A stretch of 64,000 nt of DNA, taken from contig CP073743.1 of assembly GCA_024397935.1 (NCBI GenBank), forward strand, positions 310,001 through 374,000, in the 5' to 3' direction. How positions within the stretch are numbered: the first letter of the stretch is position 1; each line of letters starts with the position of its first letter. The notes beneath the pieces are model-generated. The model did not search any database. It had not been told where the DNA came from and saw only the letters and a list, made by a program, of their open reading frames with translations. Below are positions 36,199-47,272 of the stretch, piece after piece. Made by a program: the position numbers and the translations under genes. The DNA is from a bacterium SCSIO 12844 (GTDB taxonomy: Bacteria; Pseudomonadota; Gammaproteobacteria; Francisellales; Francisellaceae).

Positions 36199-38208
36199 AT
36201 GAAGCTTAAAAGCTATTTAGGCATTTTTATTTTACTGTGTTTAGGAGTAATCAATTTAAATAACATTGCTTTTTCAAGTCAAACAAAACCCAATGTAATT
36301 ATTTTTGTTTGGGATGGATTAAGGCCCGATGCTGTTAGTTTGCAAACAACGCCTAATTTATATAGCTTAGCAAAAGAAGGTGTTTGGTTTAATGATAATC
36401 ATTCCAGTTATCCAACGTTTACAGTAATGAATGCTGCATCATTTGCAAGTGGTGATTTTGCAGGAAAGACTGGCTATTATGGTAATACCTTATGGCAGCC
36501 AACTGCGCATGGTAATGACGCATCAGGTAAGGTGGTTGATTTTCAACAGCCCGTTTTTACAGAAGACTATCAAATACTAGAAGACTTAAATCAAGATAAA
36601 CCATTAGTTGAAGTTGAAACATTATTTCAATTAGCACACAAAAATGGTTTATCAACTGCAACCGTTGGTAAGTCGGGACCTGCTTTTTTTCAAGACTATA
36701 AAAAGCAAGGTGTTATCTTTGATGAAAATTATATTTATCCAGAATCGTTGGTAATGGCGCTCTCTAAAGAAAACTATCCATTACCGAAAAACATAATTTA
36801 TGCTTATCCTGATATGAATTTAAATATAAATAATATGAATCCAACAGCATCTGGTGAAATAAAGCTGCTATCTGATGGTGTTACAAGTAATCCAACTTTA
36901 GCTCTTCAGTCGCCCTATAACAGAGATAACACTTATTTAATGAATAGTTACTTATTGAAAGTATTACCTTATGCTAAGCCACAGTTAAGTGTTATTTGGT
37001 TAAGAAACCCCGATACAACAGAGCATAATTATGGCGTCGGTGGTAAAGCTTATCTTAGTGCTTTAACGAATCAAGATCAGTTATTAGGAAAATTGATTCA
37101 TACATTAAAACAAAATGGTAGTTGGGAAAATACAAATCTAATTATCGTTTCAGATCATGCGCATAGTAATGTTTCAGGGCCATTGGATGAATTTCCATTA
37201 AGAACTATCAATCAAAAAACAAATACGATTGGTAAAATTGACAATGAAAGTGGTTTTTCTGTTTCAGGTGATTTTCGTCCAGCTGATTTACTTAATCGAG
37301 CTGACTTTCAGGCCTATGATGGTGGTGGTTGTGAATATGATCCGGTCTTAACAGGTATCAAAGCAAATGCTAAGAGAGTCTATCCTGTCAAAATTGATAC
37401 AGATGGCTCTGCTTGTGGTGATATGAAAGTTGTTGATAATAATGGCCATCGTGAAAACTCAATAGGAAAGAAATATACAACACAGGCCTACTATGTGCCT
37501 AAGGTATTACCTAAAAATGCAATTATTGTTGCAGCAAATGGCGGTAGTAGCTATTTTTATGTACCAAGTCATAATCAAAAATTAATTAAAAAATTGGTGC
37601 GCTTTATGCAATCACGCCAAGAATTTGGTGCTATTTTTATTAGTCAGCGCTATGGTAATATTGCAGGGACATTGCCTTTAACGCTTATAAAGCTTGAAAA
37701 TAATAATCAAAGAAATCCTGATATTATTGCAGGTAATAGTTTTGATGTTAATGCAAGGATACAGGGTTATCATGGTATGGAATTTAATAGTAGTGGTTCA
37801 TCGCGTGGTATGCATGGTTCCTTTAGTCCTGTTGATGTACATAATACATTAATTGCATATGGCCCAAGTTTTAAATCACACTTTATAGATACGCTGCCAA
37901 CAGGTAATGTTGATATTGTGCCAACACTAGCTTATCTATTAGGCTTAAAAGCAACCAATACTGATGGTCGAATATTATTAGAGAGCTTAAAAGATGGTAA
38001 AAATATAGATGACTATCAAGTGGTATTAAAGCAGTATCAAGCAACAAAGCCTGCAACTGGGCTAACGTTTTATAAAGCAACTAATCCTGATAATATTGAT
38101 GTGATTAAAAATAAATCTAACTATAGCATTTATCTTGATACAAAATCCTTAATTCAAGGTAGTCAAAAGTATGTTTATTTTGATCAAGCGAATGCTGTGA
38201 GATATTAG
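36199..38208 (+). CDS. Secreted alkaline-phosphatase-superfamily phosphodiesterase/nuclease-like
   Basis: 669 residues with a signal peptide (MKLKSYLGIFILLCLGVINL..., cleaved near residue 27). The mature protein starts KPNVIIFVWDGLRPDAVSLQTTPNLYSLAKEGVWF, with metal ligand D39 and candidate nucleophile Thr in YPTFTVMNAASFASG. Later ligands are in DTTEHNYG, IIVSDHAHS and GMHGSFSP. This layout is that of type I phosphodiesterase/nucleotide pyrophosphatase members. The enzyme probably removes phosphate from nucleotides or phospholipid headgroups outside the cytoplasm. It lies 90 bases after the kinase-like gene and just before the rpsL promoter. Confidence 0.75.
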   Translation: MKLKSYLGIFILLCLGVINLNNIAFSSQTKPNVIIFVWDGLRPDAVSLQTTPNLYSLAKEGVWFNDNHSSYPTFTVMNAASFASGDFAGKTGYYGNTLWQPTAHGNDASGKVVDFQQPVFTEDYQILEDLNQDKPLVEVETLFQLAHKNGLSTATVGKSGPAFFQDYKKQGVIFDENYIYPESLVMALSKENYPLPKNIIYAYPDMNLNINNMNPTASGEIKLLSDGVTSNPTLALQSPYNRDNTYLMNSYLLKVLPYAKPQLSVIWLRNPDTTEHNYGVGGKAYLSALTNQDQLLGKLIHTLKQNGSWENTNLIIVSDHAHSNVSGPLDEFPLRTINQKTNTIGKIDNESGFSVSGDFRPADLLNRADFQAYDGGGCEYDPVLTGIKANAKRVYPVKIDTDGSACGDMKVVDNNGHRENSIGKKYTTQAYYVPKVLPKNAIIVAANGGSSYFYVPSHNQKLIKKLVRFMQSRQEFGAIFISQRYGNIAGTLPLTLIKLENNNQRNPDIIAGNSFDVNARIQGYHGMEFNSSGSSRGMHGSFSPVDVHNTLIAYGPSFKSHFIDTLPTGNVDIVPTLAYLLGLKATNTDGRILLESLKDGKNIDDYQVVLKQYQATKPATGLTFYKATNPDNIDVIKNKSNYSIYLDTKSLIQGSQKYVYFDQANAVRY

Positions 38209-38232
38209 TTTAAATAATTCTTGCAAGTGGGG

Positions 38233-38262
38233 TTGATCTTTTGGCTAATTATCGTGTATAAT
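38233..38262 (+). promoter_or_regulatory. Promoter of the str (rpsL-rpsG-fusA) operon
   Basis: TTGATC, 18 bp, TATAAT. The -10 is exact consensus. It lies 95 bases before the rpsL start and begins the ribosomal block. Confidence 0.65.
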
Positions 38263-38357
38263 TCGGCGTCATTTTATAAGTTGTTATTTAAAAATATTTA
38301 GCTTAATCAATTTATAAAAAAGATGTTGAATAATAGTAAACAAAAGTGGAGTCATCA

Positions 38358-38732
38358 ATGGCAACAATCAATCAGCTTGTGCGCAAACCGCGCCAGCAAA
38401 AAACATCCAAGTCAAAAGTGCCTGCGTTAAAAGCATGCCCACAAAGACGTGGTGTTTGTACTCGTGTTTATACCACCACGCCTAAAAAACCAAACTCAGC
38501 TTTAAGAAAAGTTGCACGTGTGCGTTTAACCAGTGGTTTTGAAGTAAGTAGTTATATCGGTGGTGAAGGGCATAACCTTCAAGAGCACTCTGTCGTATTA
38601 ATTCGCGGCGGTCGTGTTAAGGATTTACCAGGTGTTCGTTATCATACCGTTCGTGGTAGTTTAGATACATCGGGTGTCAGTGATCGTAAGAAAGGCCGTT
38701 CTAAGTACGGTACTAAGCGTCCTAAGTCCTAA
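38358..38732 (+). CDS. rpsL: 30S ribosomal protein S12
   Basis: Decoding-centre protein, 124 residues as in E. coli. The start is the ATG at 38358 with GGAG seven bases upstream; an in-frame ATG 12 bases earlier is not used. Conserved blocks are [25 protein letters not shown] and [18 protein letters not shown]43 and K88, the positions changed in streptomycin-resistant strains, are both wild type, so the sequence predicts a sensitive S12. First gene of the str block. Confidence 0.98.
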   Translation: MATINQLVRKPRQQKTSKSKVPALKACPQRRGVCTRVYTTTPKKPNSALRKVARVRLTSGFEVSSYIGGEGHNLQEHSVVLIRGGRVKDLPGVRYHTVRGSLDTSGVSDRKKGRSKYGTKRPKS

Positions 38733-38757
38733 GTTTAAATTGATTTAAAGAAGGTAG

Positions 38758-39234
<477 letters not shown>

Positions 39235-39267
39235 TGGTTTAACAAGCAAATTAAAGAGGAATTAACC

Positions 39268-41364
39268 ATGGCACGTAAAACACCAATTCGTAAATATCGT
39301 AATATTGGTATTGTTGCGCATGTGGATGCGGGTAAAACTACGACAACTGAGCGTGTTCTTTTTTATACAGGTGTAACCCATAAAATCGGTGAAGTGCATG
39401 AAGGTGCAGCAGTAATGGATTGGATGGAGCAGGAGCAAGAGCGTGGTATCACGATTACTTCTGCTGCGACAACTGTATTTTGGAAAGGGATGGATCGTCA
39501 ATTTGATGAGCATCGAATTAATATCATTGATACACCGGGACACGTTGACTTTACTATTGAGGTTGAACGTTCATTGCGTGTATTAGATGGTGCAGTTGTT
39601 GTTTTCTGTGGTTCATCAGGTGTTGAGCCTCAGAGTGAGACAGTATGGCGTCAAGCAAATAAATATGGCGTGCCGCGTATTGTCTTTGTTAATAAAATGG
39701 ACCGTGCTGGAGCTGATTTTGAGCGCGTAGTTGAGCAGATTCGTGAACGTTTAAAGGCGCGTGTTGTGCCTGTGCAGCTTAATATTGGTACTGAAGATGA
39801 ATTTAAAGGTGTGATTGACTTAATTCGCATGAAAGCTATTTATTGGAATGAATCAGATAAAGGGCTTACTTATGACTTAAAAGATATTCCTGATGAACTT
39901 GTTGCAAGAGCAGAAGAGCTGCGTGAATACATGGTTGAGTCTGCAGCTGAAGCAAATGAAGAATTAATGGAAAAATATCTTGAAGATGGCGAATTAAGCG
40001 TTGAAGAAATTAAAGCTGGATTGCGCCAACAAGTCCTAGCAAATGAAGTAGTACTTGCTTTTTGTGGTAGTGCATTTAAAAACAAAGGTGTTCAAGCAGT
40101 ATTAGATGGTGTTATTGAGTACTTGCCAGCGCCAGATGAAGTGCCAGCAATTAAAGGTGAGCTTGAAAATGGTGAAGTTGAAGAGCGCCCATCGTCAGAT
40201 GATGCGCCGTTTTCTGCATTAGCATTTAAAATTGCTAATGACCCATTTGTAGGTAATTTGACTTTCGTGCGTGTTTATTCAGGTGTCTTAAGTTCTGGTG
40301 ACTCAGTATTTAATCCAGTTAAAGATAAAAAAGAGCGTATCGGACGTCTGGTCCAAATGCATGCAAAATCTCGTGAAGAGATCAAGGAAGTGCGAGCAGG
40401 TGATATTGCGGCATGTATCGGGCTTAAGCAAGTAACAACAGGTGATACACTATGTGATACTAATAAACATATCACATTAGAGCGTATGGAATTTCCAGAG
40501 CCAGTTATATCTGTTGCTGTTGAGCCTAAGAGTAAGCCGGATCAGGAAAAAATGTCTTTGGCATTAGGTCGTTTGGCTGCTGAAGATCCTTCATTTAGAG
40601 TGCAGACTGATGAAGAGTCAGGTCAAACCATTATCTCTGGTATGGGTGAGCTTCATTTGGATATTATTGTTGATCGTATGCGTCGTGAATTTAATGTTGA
40701 GGCGAATGTCGGTAATCCACAGGTTGCTTATCGTGAAACTATTCGCTCTTCCATTGAAGAAGAAGGTAAGTTCGTACGTCAGTCAGGTGGGCGTGGTCAG
40801 TATGGTCATGTTTGGCTTAAAATTGAGCCTCGTGCATTAGGCGAAGGTTATGAATTTATCAATAAAATTGTTGGTGGTGTTGTTCCAAAAGAATATATTC
40901 CAGCAGTTGATAAAGGTATTCAAGAGCAGATGCAAAATGGTGTTATTGCAGGTTACCCTGTTATTGATGTCCAAGTAACACTTTATGATGGTTCATATCA
41001 TGATGTTGACTCATCTGAGATGGCATTTAAAATTGCAGGTTCGATGGGCTTTAAATCAGGTGCACTAAAAGCTTCACCTGTGTTGTTAGAGCCAGTAATG
41101 AAAGTTGAAGTGGTAACACCTGAAGATTATATGGGTGATGTGATCGGAGACTTAAATCGCCGTCGTGGTATTATTCAGGGTATGGATGATGGCCTAGCAG
41201 GTAAAGTTGTTCGTGCTGAGGTTCCATTGGCTGAGATGTTTGGCTATGTGACGCATTTGCGTTCCTTAAGTCAAGGTCGTGCTTCATCTTCGATGGAGTT
41301 TGAAAAATATGCTGAAGTGCCAGATAATATCGCGCAAGAAGTTATTAAAAAACGAAACGCATAA
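39268..41364 (+). CDS. fusA: Elongation factor G
   Basis: GTPase that drives translocation. The 698 residues show G1 [13 protein letters not shown]3 DTPGHVDF, G4 NKMD and the EF-G domain IV block [13 protein letters not shown]. Length is close to the E. coli protein (704). It is followed after only 12 bases by rpsJ. The tufA gene that separates them in E. coli is absent; the same arrangement is known in Francisella. Confidence 0.98.
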   Translation: MARKTPIRKYRNIGIVAHVDAGKTTTTERVLFYTGVTHKIGEVHEGAAVMDWMEQEQERGITITSAATTVFWKGMDRQFDEHRINIIDTPGHVDFTIEVERSLRVLDGAVVVFCGSSGVEPQSETVWRQANKYGVPRIVFVNKMDRAGADFERVVEQIRERLKARVVPVQLNIGTEDEFKGVIDLIRMKAIYWNESDKGLTYDLKDIPDELVARAEELREYMVESAAEANEELMEKYLEDGELSVEEIKAGLRQQVLANEVVLAFCGSAFKNKGVQAVLDGVIEYLPAPDEVPAIKGELENGEVEERPSSDDAPFSALAFKIANDPFVGNLTFVRVYSGVLSSGDSVFNPVKDKKERIGRLVQMHAKSREEIKEVRAGDIAACIGLKQVTTGDTLCDTNKHITLERMEFPEPVISVAVEPKSKPDQEKMSLALGRLAAEDPSFRVQTDEESGQTIISGMGELHLDIIVDRMRREFNVEANVGNPQVAYRETIRSSIEEEGKFVRQSGGRGQYGHVWLKIEPRALGEGYEFINKIVGGVVPKEYIPAVDKGIQEQMQNGVIAGYPVIDVQVTLYDGSYHDVDSSEMAFKIAGSMGFKSGALKASPVLLEPVMKVEVVTPEDYMGDVIGDLNRRRGIIQGMDDGLAGKVVRAEVPLAEMFGYVTHLRSLSQGRASSSMEFEKYAEVPDNIAQEVIKKRNA

Positions 41365-41376
41365 GGTAATAAAAGA

Positions 41377-41697
41377 ATGGCGAAATTAAATAACCAAAAA
41401 ATTAGAATCCGCCTGAAGTCATTTGATCATGGTTTGATTGATGCTTCAACGAAAGAAATTGTTGAGACGGCGAAAAGAACAGGCGCGCATGTTCGTGGGC
41501 CTATTCCTTTGCCAACTCGCAAAGAACGTTTTACTGTTTTGATTTCACCGCATGTCGATAAAGATGCGCGTGATCAGTATGAAATTAGAACACATAAGCG
41601 TTTATTAGACATTGTCGATCCAACTGATAAAACAGTGGATGCATTGATGAAATTAGATTTAGCAGCAGGTGTTGATGTTCAAATCAGCGTAAGCTAA
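41377..41697 (+). CDS. rpsJ: 30S ribosomal protein S10
   Basis: 30S head protein, also NusE in antitermination and the first gene of the classical S10 operon. The 106 residues include [46 protein letters not shown]. The N-terminus has three extra residues compared with E. coli (103). It lies 12 bases after fusA, so here it is likely read from the str promoter. A 110-base gap with its own promoter-like signal separates it from rplC. Confidence 0.98.
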   Translation: MAKLNNQKIRIRLKSFDHGLIDASTKEIVETAKRTGAHVRGPIPLPTRKERFTVLISPHVDKDARDQYEIRTHKRLLDIVDPTDKTVDALMKLDLAAGVDVQISVS

Positions 41698-41719
41698 ATC
41701 TCTAGCTTTTACGATATGC

Positions 41720-41748
41720 TTGACTATTGTTTATGAATAGTGTTAAAT
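41720..41748 (+). promoter_or_regulatory. Promoter-like site between rpsJ and rplC
   Basis: TTGACT, 17 bp, TTAAAT with TG just before the -10. It lies 59 bases before rplC. This would give rplC to rpsQ a promoter separate from rpsJ, which is unusual. Confidence 0.45.
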
Positions 41749-41750
41749 GG

Positions 41751-41776
41751 CGCATCGATCAATCGTAATCGATGCG
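41751..41776 (+). promoter_or_regulatory. 9-bp hairpin upstream of rplC
   Basis: CGCATCGAT, loop of eight, ATCGATGCG; no T-run follows, so it is not a plain terminator. It could be an RNA stability or processing element or a protein-binding leader hairpin for the rplC group. In E. coli the L4-controlled leader lies before rpsJ instead. Confidence 0.5.
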
Positions 41777-41807
41777 TTAAGTATATAAAAAATAGAGGAA
41801 AACAGCT

Positions 41808-42455
41808 ATGGCATTAGGTCTAGTAGGTCGCAAATGCGGCATGACGCGTGTTTTCGATGAGGACGGTGCGACAACACCAGTGAGTGTAATTCAAGTCGAA
41901 CCTAACATTGTCACGCAAATAAAGACAGCTGAAACAGATGGATATGCTGCTATCCAGGTAACAACGGGTACCAAAAAGCGCTCACGTCTTACTAAGGCTA
42001 TATCTGGTCACTTTGCAAATGCTAAAGCAGAGCCAGGTCGTGGTCTATGGGAGTTTCGCCTAGAAGAAAATGATGACGTTTCTGAAATGGAAATAGGCCA
42101 TCAAATGGATGCAAGTCTTTTTGAGGTTGGTCAAATTGTTGATGTAGTTGGCATCAGTAAAGGTAAAGGTTTCCAGGGTCCTGTTAAGCGTCACAATTTT
42201 AGAACTCAGGATGCGACACATGGTAATTCATTATCTCATCGTGCTCATGGTTCTACTGGTCAAAACCAAACGCCGGGTCGTACATTTAAAAATAAAAAAA
42301 TGGCAGGCCAAATGGGTAATGTTCGCAAGACAGTTCAAAACCTTGAAGTAGTTCGTGTGGATGCAGAAATGGGTGTTATTTTGATTAAAGGTGGTATCCC
42401 AGGTCATCAAAATGCTGATGTTATTATTAAGCCTGCTGTCAAAGCAGCTAAATAA
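41808..42455 (+). CDS. rplC: 50S ribosomal protein L3
   Basis: Binds near the peptidyl-transferase centre and starts 50S assembly. The 215 residues show [20 protein letters not shown] and [24 protein letters not shown]; the Gln in GQNQTPGR is the site methylated by PrmB in E. coli. GAGGAAAA precedes the start. Next gene rplD is 14 bases downstream. Confidence 0.98.
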   Translation: MALGLVGRKCGMTRVFDEDGATTPVSVIQVEPNIVTQIKTAETDGYAAIQVTTGTKKRSRLTKAISGHFANAKAEPGRGLWEFRLEENDDVSEMEIGHQMDASLFEVGQIVDVVGISKGKGFQGPVKRHNFRTQDATHGNSLSHRAHGSTGQNQTPGRTFKNKKMAGQMGNVRKTVQNLEVVRVDAEMGVILIKGGIPGHQNADVIIKPAVKAAK

Positions 42456-42469
42456 AAAGGAGTAAGAAC

Positions 42470-43093
42470 GTGGAATTGCAAATAAAAGCATTAGATACCG
42501 GTTCAGAATCTCCATTGGCAGTTTCTGATGTGGTATTTGGTAAAGAATTTAATGAAGCCTTAGTTCACCAGGTTGTTGTTGCTTATATGGCAGGAGCAAG
42601 AGCTGGTACTAAAGCTCAAAAAACTCGCTCTGAAGTCCGTGGTGGTGGTAAAAAACCATGGAAACAAAAAGGTACAGGACGTGCGCGTGCTGGAACAATT
42701 CGTAGCCCTATTTGGCGTTCTGGTGGTGTGACATTTGCTGCTAAACCAAGAGATTATAAGCAGAAAGTGAATCGTAAAATGTATCGTGGTGCGATTCAGT
42801 CAATTTTGTCTGAATTGATTCGCCAAGAACGTTTAACTGTAGTGAGTAGTTTTGATATTGAAGCACCTAAAACAAAACTGCTTCATGCAAAGTTAAAAGA
42901 AGCTAATTTAAATGATGTATTAATCGTTGCTGCTGAAGGTCAGTTAAGTGAAAATTTATATCTTGCTTCTCGTAACCTTAAAAATGTAGCAGTTTGTGAT
43001 ACAGCGATGATTGATCCTGCAAGCTTGATCGTTTTTAAACAAGTTGTAGTCACAGAGGCGGCAATTAAAGAGATAGAGGAGCAGTTGTCATGA
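42470..43093 (+). CDS. rplD: 50S ribosomal protein L4
   Basis: Exit-tunnel protein; in E. coli also the feedback regulator of the S10 operon. The 207 residues include [55 protein letters not shown], the tunnel loop whose Lys/Gly residues affect macrolides. The start is GTG with AAGGAG upstream. Its stop overlaps rplW by four bases. Confidence 0.98.
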   Translation: MELQIKALDTGSESPLAVSDVVFGKEFNEALVHQVVVAYMAGARAGTKAQKTRSEVRGGGKKPWKQKGTGRARAGTIRSPIWRSGGVTFAAKPRDYKQKVNRKMYRGAIQSILSELIRQERLTVVSSFDIEAPKTKLLHAKLKEANLNDVLIVAAEGQLSENLYLASRNLKNVAVCDTAMIDPASLIVFKQVVVTEAAIKEIEEQLS

Positions 43094-43386
43094 ATCAAGA
43101 AAGATTATATCAAGTAGTTCTTGGTCCTCACGTATCAGATAAAGCATTTCAATGTGCTGATGAATCTCGTCAAATTGCTTTTAAAGTGACAACTGATTCA
43201 AATAAGCTTGAAATTAAAAAAGCAGTTGAAAAGCTGTTTGAAGTTGAAGTGGAAGAGGTTAAAACCATTAATGTTAAAGGTAAGTCTCGTCGCTTTGGTA
43301 AAATTTCAGGTCGTACTAAAGATTGGAAAAAAGCCTACGTTAAGTTAAAAGAAGGCTTTGATATTAACTTTATGAATGCTGAATAG
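43090..43386 (+). CDS. rplW: 50S ribosomal protein L23
   Basis: Tunnel-exit protein that docks trigger factor and SRP. The 98 residues show [19 protein letters not shown] and [36 protein letters not shown]. The E. coli motif GPHVSEKA is conserved as GPHVSDKA. The start overlaps the rplD stop; rplB follows 14 bases on. Confidence 0.97.
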   Translation: MNQERLYQVVLGPHVSDKAFQCADESRQIAFKVTTDSNKLEIKKAVEKLFEVEVEEVKTINVKGKSRRFGKISGRTKDWKKAYVKLKEGFDINFMNAE

Positions 43387-43400
43387 ATGAGGTTTGAGAT

Positions 43401-44231
43401 ATGGCAATTGTAAAAGCAAAACCAACCTCTGCCGGACGTCGATTTGTTGTTCAGATTAAAAATTCTGAGCTTCATAAAGGTAAGCCGTTTCGTGGTTTGT
43501 TGGCAAAAAAGACAAAAACTGCTGGTCGTAATAATCGCGGCCGTATTACTGTTCGTCATCATGGTGGCGGACATAAACAACATTATCGTATCGTTGATTT
43601 TAAACGAAATAAGATAGATGTCGTAGGTAAGGTTGAACGTTTAGAGTATGACCCTAACCGCAGTGCACATCTTGCTTTAGTTTTATATGCTGACGGTGAG
43701 CGTAGTTATATTATCGCACCAAAAGGTGTTAAAGCTGGTGACAGTATTGTTGCCGGTGATCATGCACCTATTAGAGCCGGTAATGCGTTGCCAATTCGTA
43801 ATATTCCAGTTGGTACAACGATTCACTGTATTGAGCTTAAGCCTGGTAAAGGTGCTCAAATTGCTCGTAGTGCTGGTACATCAGCTCAGTTAGTTGGTAA
43901 AGACTCAACTTATGCGATTGTTCGTTTGCGCTCGGGTGAAACACGTAAAATATTAGTTACTTGTCGTGCAGTTATTGGTGAAGTATCTAATTCTGAGCAT
44001 AGCTTGAAGTCATTAGGTAAAGCTGGTGCAAAACGCTGGCTTGGTATTCGTCCAACTGTTCGTGGTGTTGCGATGAACCCTGTAGACCACCCACATGGTG
44101 GTGGTGAAGGCAAAACTTCTGGTGGCCGTCATCCGGTAACGCCATGGGGTGTGCCAACGAAAGGGTATAAGACACGCCATAATAAGCGTACAGATAAGCT
44201 GATCATGCAGCGTCGTCAACGTCGTAAATAA
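43401..44231 (+). CDS. rplB: 50S ribosomal protein L2
   Basis: Essential for subunit association and peptidyl transfer. The 276 residues include [27 protein letters not shown] and the C-terminal [46 protein letters not shown], which carries the conserved histidine region near residue 230. Length is close to E. coli (273). Confidence 0.98.
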   Translation: MAIVKAKPTSAGRRFVVQIKNSELHKGKPFRGLLAKKTKTAGRNNRGRITVRHHGGGHKQHYRIVDFKRNKIDVVGKVERLEYDPNRSAHLALVLYADGERSYIIAPKGVKAGDSIVAGDHAPIRAGNALPIRNIPVGTTIHCIELKPGKGAQIARSAGTSAQLVGKDSTYAIVRLRSGETRKILVTCRAVIGEVSNSEHSLKSLGKAGAKRWLGIRPTVRGVAMNPVDHPHGGGEGKTSGGRHPVTPWGVPTKGYKTRHNKRTDKLIMQRRQRRK

Positions 44232-44249
44232 CTAAAGAGGTATTAAGTT

Positions 44250-44525
44250 GTGGCACGTTCATTAAAAAAAGGTCCTTTTATAGACCATCATTTATTGGAA
44301 AAAGTGCTTAAAGCACAAGAAGAAAGCAGCAAAAAGCCAATTAAAACTTGGTCTCGTCGTTCGATGGTTGTACCTGATATGATTGGTTTAACAATTGCTG
44401 TACATAATGGTAAACAACATGTTCCTGTTTTTGTAACTGAGAATATGATTGGACATAAACTGGGTGAATTTGCGGTTACGCGTAACTATCGTGGTCATGC
44501 CGCTGATAAGAAATCTAAGAGGTAA
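44250..44525 (+). CDS. rpsS: 30S ribosomal protein S19
   Basis: 30S head protein next to S13. The 91 residues begin [19 protein letters not shown], with [41 protein letters not shown]. The start is GTG at 44250 after AGAGG. rplV follows five bases later. Confidence 0.98.
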   Translation: MARSLKKGPFIDHHLLEKVLKAQEESSKKPIKTWSRRSMVVPDMIGLTIAVHNGKQHVPVFVTENMIGHKLGEFAVTRNYRGHAADKKSKR

Positions 44526-44530
44526 TAGAG

Positions 44531-44872
44531 ATGGAAATACCTGCTCAATTAAAATATGCGCGTATTTCTGCGCAGAAATGTCGCCTCGTAGCTGATCAAG
44601 TTCGCGGTATGCCAGTAGAAAAGGCAATGGACTTATTAACATTTAGCCCTAAAAAAGCGGCGCATTTGGTCAAAGGTGTGTTAGCATCTGCTATTGCAAA
44701 TGCAGAGCATAATGATGGGTTGGACATTGATGAATTATATGTTTCTTCTATCTATGTTGATGAAGGTCCAACAATGAAGCGATATCGTGCGCGTGCTAAA
44801 GGTCGCGGAAATCAAATTCTTAAAAGAACTGCTCACATAACTGTGAAAGTTAAAGAGCGAGAAGGGGCATAA
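44531..44872 (+). CDS. rplV: 50S ribosomal protein L22
   Basis: Lines the exit tunnel with L4; its loop is a target of macrolide-resistance mutations. The 113 residues show [30 protein letters not shown] and [29 protein letters not shown], the beta-hairpin reaching into the tunnel. rpsC begins two bases after its stop. Confidence 0.98.
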   Translation: MEIPAQLKYARISAQKCRLVADQVRGMPVEKAMDLLTFSPKKAAHLVKGVLASAIANAEHNDGLDIDELYVSSIYVDEGPTMKRYRARAKGRGNQILKRTAHITVKVKEREGA

Positions 44873-44874
44873 TT

Positions 44875-45576
44875 ATGGGTCAAAAAGTAAGTCCTGTTGG
44901 GATTCGTTTAGGCTACATCAAAGATTGGAATTCAGTTTGGTATGCTGATAGCAAAGATTATGCCACTAAATTACATGAAGATATTAGAGTGCGTGAATAT
45001 TTACATAAAAAATTAAAGCACGCGGCTTTATCACATGTGAAGATTGAACGCCCGGCACAAAATGCGAAAGTAACACTTTATACTGCTCGTCCTGGTATTG
45101 TGATTGGCAAAAAAGGTGAAGATGTAGAAATATTACGCGCTGAATTAAATAAATTTATGGGTGTACCAGTTCAGGTTAATATTGAAGAAATTAAAAAACC
45201 TGAAACTGATGCGCAGCTAGTTGCTGATGGTATTGCACAACAACTTGAAAAGCGTGTTATGTTTCGTCGCGCGATGAAACGTGCGATTCAAGCCGCTATG
45301 AAAGCTGGTGCGCAAGGTGTTAAAGTAATGGTCAGTGGTCGTTTAGGTGGTGCAGAAATTGCACGTTCTGAATGGGCGCGTGAAGGTCGTGTGCCTTTGC
45401 ATACATTTCGTGCTGATATCGATTATGCAACATCTGAAGCTTTAACAACTTACGGTATTATTGGTGTTAAAGTTTGGATATTTAAAGGTGAAGTTATACC
45501 TGGTGAGAGAAATCAACAGCCAGAGCAGACTGAGAAGAAAGCGCCTAAAAGACGTAGTAGAAGAGGAGCTAACTAA
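44875..45576 (+). CDS. rpsC: 30S ribosomal protein S3
   Basis: Part of the mRNA entry channel and helicase. The 233 residues open [24 protein letters not shown] and have the KH-domain [18 protein letters not shown] plus the C-terminal [31 protein letters not shown]. It ends with a basic tail ([13 protein letters not shown]). The last base of its stop is the first of rplP. Confidence 0.98.
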   Translation: MGQKVSPVGIRLGYIKDWNSVWYADSKDYATKLHEDIRVREYLHKKLKHAALSHVKIERPAQNAKVTLYTARPGIVIGKKGEDVEILRAELNKFMGVPVQVNIEEIKKPETDAQLVADGIAQQLEKRVMFRRAMKRAIQAAMKAGAQGVKVMVSGRLGGAEIARSEWAREGRVPLHTFRADIDYATSEALTTYGIIGVKVWIFKGEVIPGERNQQPEQTEKKAPKRRSRRGAN

Positions 45577-45989
45577 TGTTACAACCAAAGCGTACAAAAT
45601 TCCGCAAGCAGATGAAACTGCGTAATCGCGGTATGGCGACTCGAGGCGATAAGGTTAGTTTTGGTGATTTCGGCTTGAAAGCAACAGGTCGTGGTCGTAT
45701 TACTGCTCGTCAGATCGAGGCAGCTCGTCGTGCAATTAACCGTTACATCCGTCGTGGTGGTAAAATTTGGATTCGTATTTTTCCAGATAAACCGATTACT
45801 AATAAACCGTTGGGTGTTCGTATGGGTAGTGGTAAAGGGTCTGTTGAGTATTGGGTTGCACAAATCCAACCAGGCAGAGTACTTTATGAACTAAAAGGTG
45901 TGAATGAGGAAGTAGCAAGAGAGGCGTTTAGATTAGCCTCAGCTAAATTGCCTGTTTCTACAACCTTTGTAACTAAGACGGTGATGTAG
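45576..45989 (+). CDS. rplP: 50S ribosomal protein L16
   Basis: Late-assembly protein near the A site. The 137 residues show [36 protein letters not shown] and [62 protein letters not shown]. The arginine before the MGSGKG block is the position hydroxylated by YcfD in E. coli. The start overlaps rpsC by one base (TAATG). Confidence 0.98.
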   Translation: MLQPKRTKFRKQMKLRNRGMATRGDKVSFGDFGLKATGRGRITARQIEAARRAINRYIRRGGKIWIRIFPDKPITNKPLGVRMGSGKGSVEYWVAQIQPGRVLYELKGVNEEVAREAFRLASAKLPVSTTFVTKTVM

Positions 45990-45991
45990 TA

Positions 45992-46183
45992 ATGAAAGTA
46001 AGTGAACTTAAAGAAAAATCAGTAGAAGAGCTTCAAGCTTATAGGCTTGAGCTTTTAAAAGAGCAGTTCAATTTGCGTATGCAAAAAGGAACCGGCCAAT
46101 TGACTAAAAAACATTTGTTAACGCAAGTGCGTCGTAATGTCGCGCGCGTTAATACATTAATAACTGAAAAAGAAACAGTCTAG
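45992..46183 (+). CDS. rpmC: 50S ribosomal protein L29
   Basis: Small two-helix protein at the tunnel exit. The 63 residues start [61 protein letters not shown], as in E. coli (63). It lies two bases after rplP and 11 before rpsQ. Confidence 0.97.
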   Translation: MKVSELKEKSVEELQAYRLELLKEQFNLRMQKGTGQLTKKHLLTQVRRNVARVNTLITEKETV

Positions 46184-46194
46184 GTAGGTAATTT

Positions 46195-46452
46195 ATGAGC
46201 GCTGAAGCAAAAATTAGAACGCTGGCAGGTAAAGTCATCAGTAATAAGATGGATAAGACCGTAACGGTACTTGTTGAGCGTCGTGTTAAGCATCCGATTT
46301 ATGGTAAGTTTGTTAAAAAATCTACAAAATACCATGCACATGATCAAGATAATGCCGCGAATGAAGGTGATACTGTAACGATTACAGAAACAAAACCTTA
46401 TTCTAAAACTAAAAAATGGCGTTTGGTTGAGATTGTAGAACGTGCAAAATAA
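46195..46452 (+). CDS. rpsQ: 30S ribosomal protein S17
   Basis: Primary 16S-binding OB-fold protein. The 85 residues show [47 protein letters not shown] and [27 protein letters not shown]. It closes the S10 group; 93 bases with a strong promoter precede rplN. Confidence 0.97.
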   Translation: MSAEAKIRTLAGKVISNKMDKTVTVLVERRVKHPIYGKFVKKSTKYHAHDQDNAANEGDTVTITETKPYSKTKKWRLVEIVERAK

Positions 46453-46459
46453 AATGCAT

Positions 46460-46487
46460 TTGTGTTTTTTGTATGTGTTGGTATAAT
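46460..46487 (+). promoter_or_regulatory. Internal promoter before rplN (spc promoter)
   Basis: TTGTGT, 16 bp, TATAAT, and a TGG directly before the -10 makes it an extended -10 promoter. It lies 59 bases before rplN, the first gene of the spc operon in E. coli. Confidence 0.65.
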
Positions 46488-46545
46488 AACGCGTCATTGC
46501 GGTATTAACGTAGAAAAATTTAGTTTTGTTTTTTGGAGATTTACA

Positions 46546-46914
46546 ATGATTCAGATGCAGACTGAGCTTACTGTTGCTGATAACAGTGGAGCTCGCCGTG
46601 TAGAGTGCATTAAAGTGCTCGGCGGATCACATCGCCGTTATGCATCGATAGGTGATGTAATTAAAGTGTCCGTCAAAGAGGCGATCCCTCGTGGTCGTGC
46701 AAAAAAAGGTGATGTTTATAATGCTGTGGTTGTTAGAACGAGAAAAGGTGTTCGTCGTCGTGATGGTTCCGTTATTCGTTTTGATAGTAATGCAGCTGTG
46801 TTATTAAATGCAAACCTGCAGCCAATCGGTACTCGTATTTTCGGCCCTGTTACGCGTGAATTGCGTACAGAGCAGTTTATGAAGATCGTTTCATTGGCTC
46901 CTGAAGTGCTTTAA
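46546..46914 (+). CDS. rplN: 50S ribosomal protein L14
   Basis: Interface protein of 122 residues ([70 protein letters not shown]). The ATG at 46546 with GGAG upstream is the true start. A longer in-frame reading from 46462 would add 28 unconserved residues that run through the promoter. First gene of the spc group. Confidence 0.98.
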   Translation: MIQMQTELTVADNSGARRVECIKVLGGSHRRYASIGDVIKVSVKEAIPRGRAKKGDVYNAVVVRTRKGVRRRDGSVIRFDSNAAVLLNANLQPIGTRIFGPVTRELRTEQFMKIVSLAPEVL

Positions 46915-46935
46915 GAGTCAAGGAGATTTAGAAAC

Positions 46936-47262
46936 ATGAGTATGAGTAAAATTAAATCTGGTGATCAGGTAATTATTATTGCGGGTAAAAATAAAGGTGC
47001 TCGTGGTACAGTGTTACGCTCAATGCCTGAAAAAGAGCGTGTTGTGGTTGAAGGTGTTAATATGATTAAAAAACATATGAAACCAAATCCACAGCGTAAT
47101 GTTGAAGGTGGTATTGTTGAAAAAGAAGCCCCAATTCACGTTTCAAATGTGGCATTGATTAATCCAGCAACTGATAAAGCTGATCGAGTTGGCTTTAAAA
47201 CGCTAGAAGATGGTAAAAAAGTTCGCTTTTTTAAATCTAATGGTGAAGTGGTAGATATTTAA
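46936..47262 (+). CDS. rplX: 50S ribosomal protein L24
   Basis: KOW-domain assembly protein, 108 residues. The KOW block is [45 protein letters not shown]. The start at 46936 (MSMSKIKSG) is followed six bases on by a second ATG that would match E. coli L24 better; both are supported by AGGAG. Confidence 0.95.
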   Translation: MSMSKIKSGDQVIIIAGKNKGARGTVLRSMPEKERVVVEGVNMIKKHMKPNPQRNVEGGIVEKEAPIHVSNVALINPATDKADRVGFKTLEDGKKVRFFKSNGEVVDI

Positions 47263-47272
47263 GGGCATTAAA

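Noticed and set aside
39262-46497. Long open frames on the minus strand and in other frames across the ribosomal genes
   Set aside because: They mirror highly conserved r-protein genes, have low-complexity translations rich in rare residues, and no ribosome sites; they are shadows.
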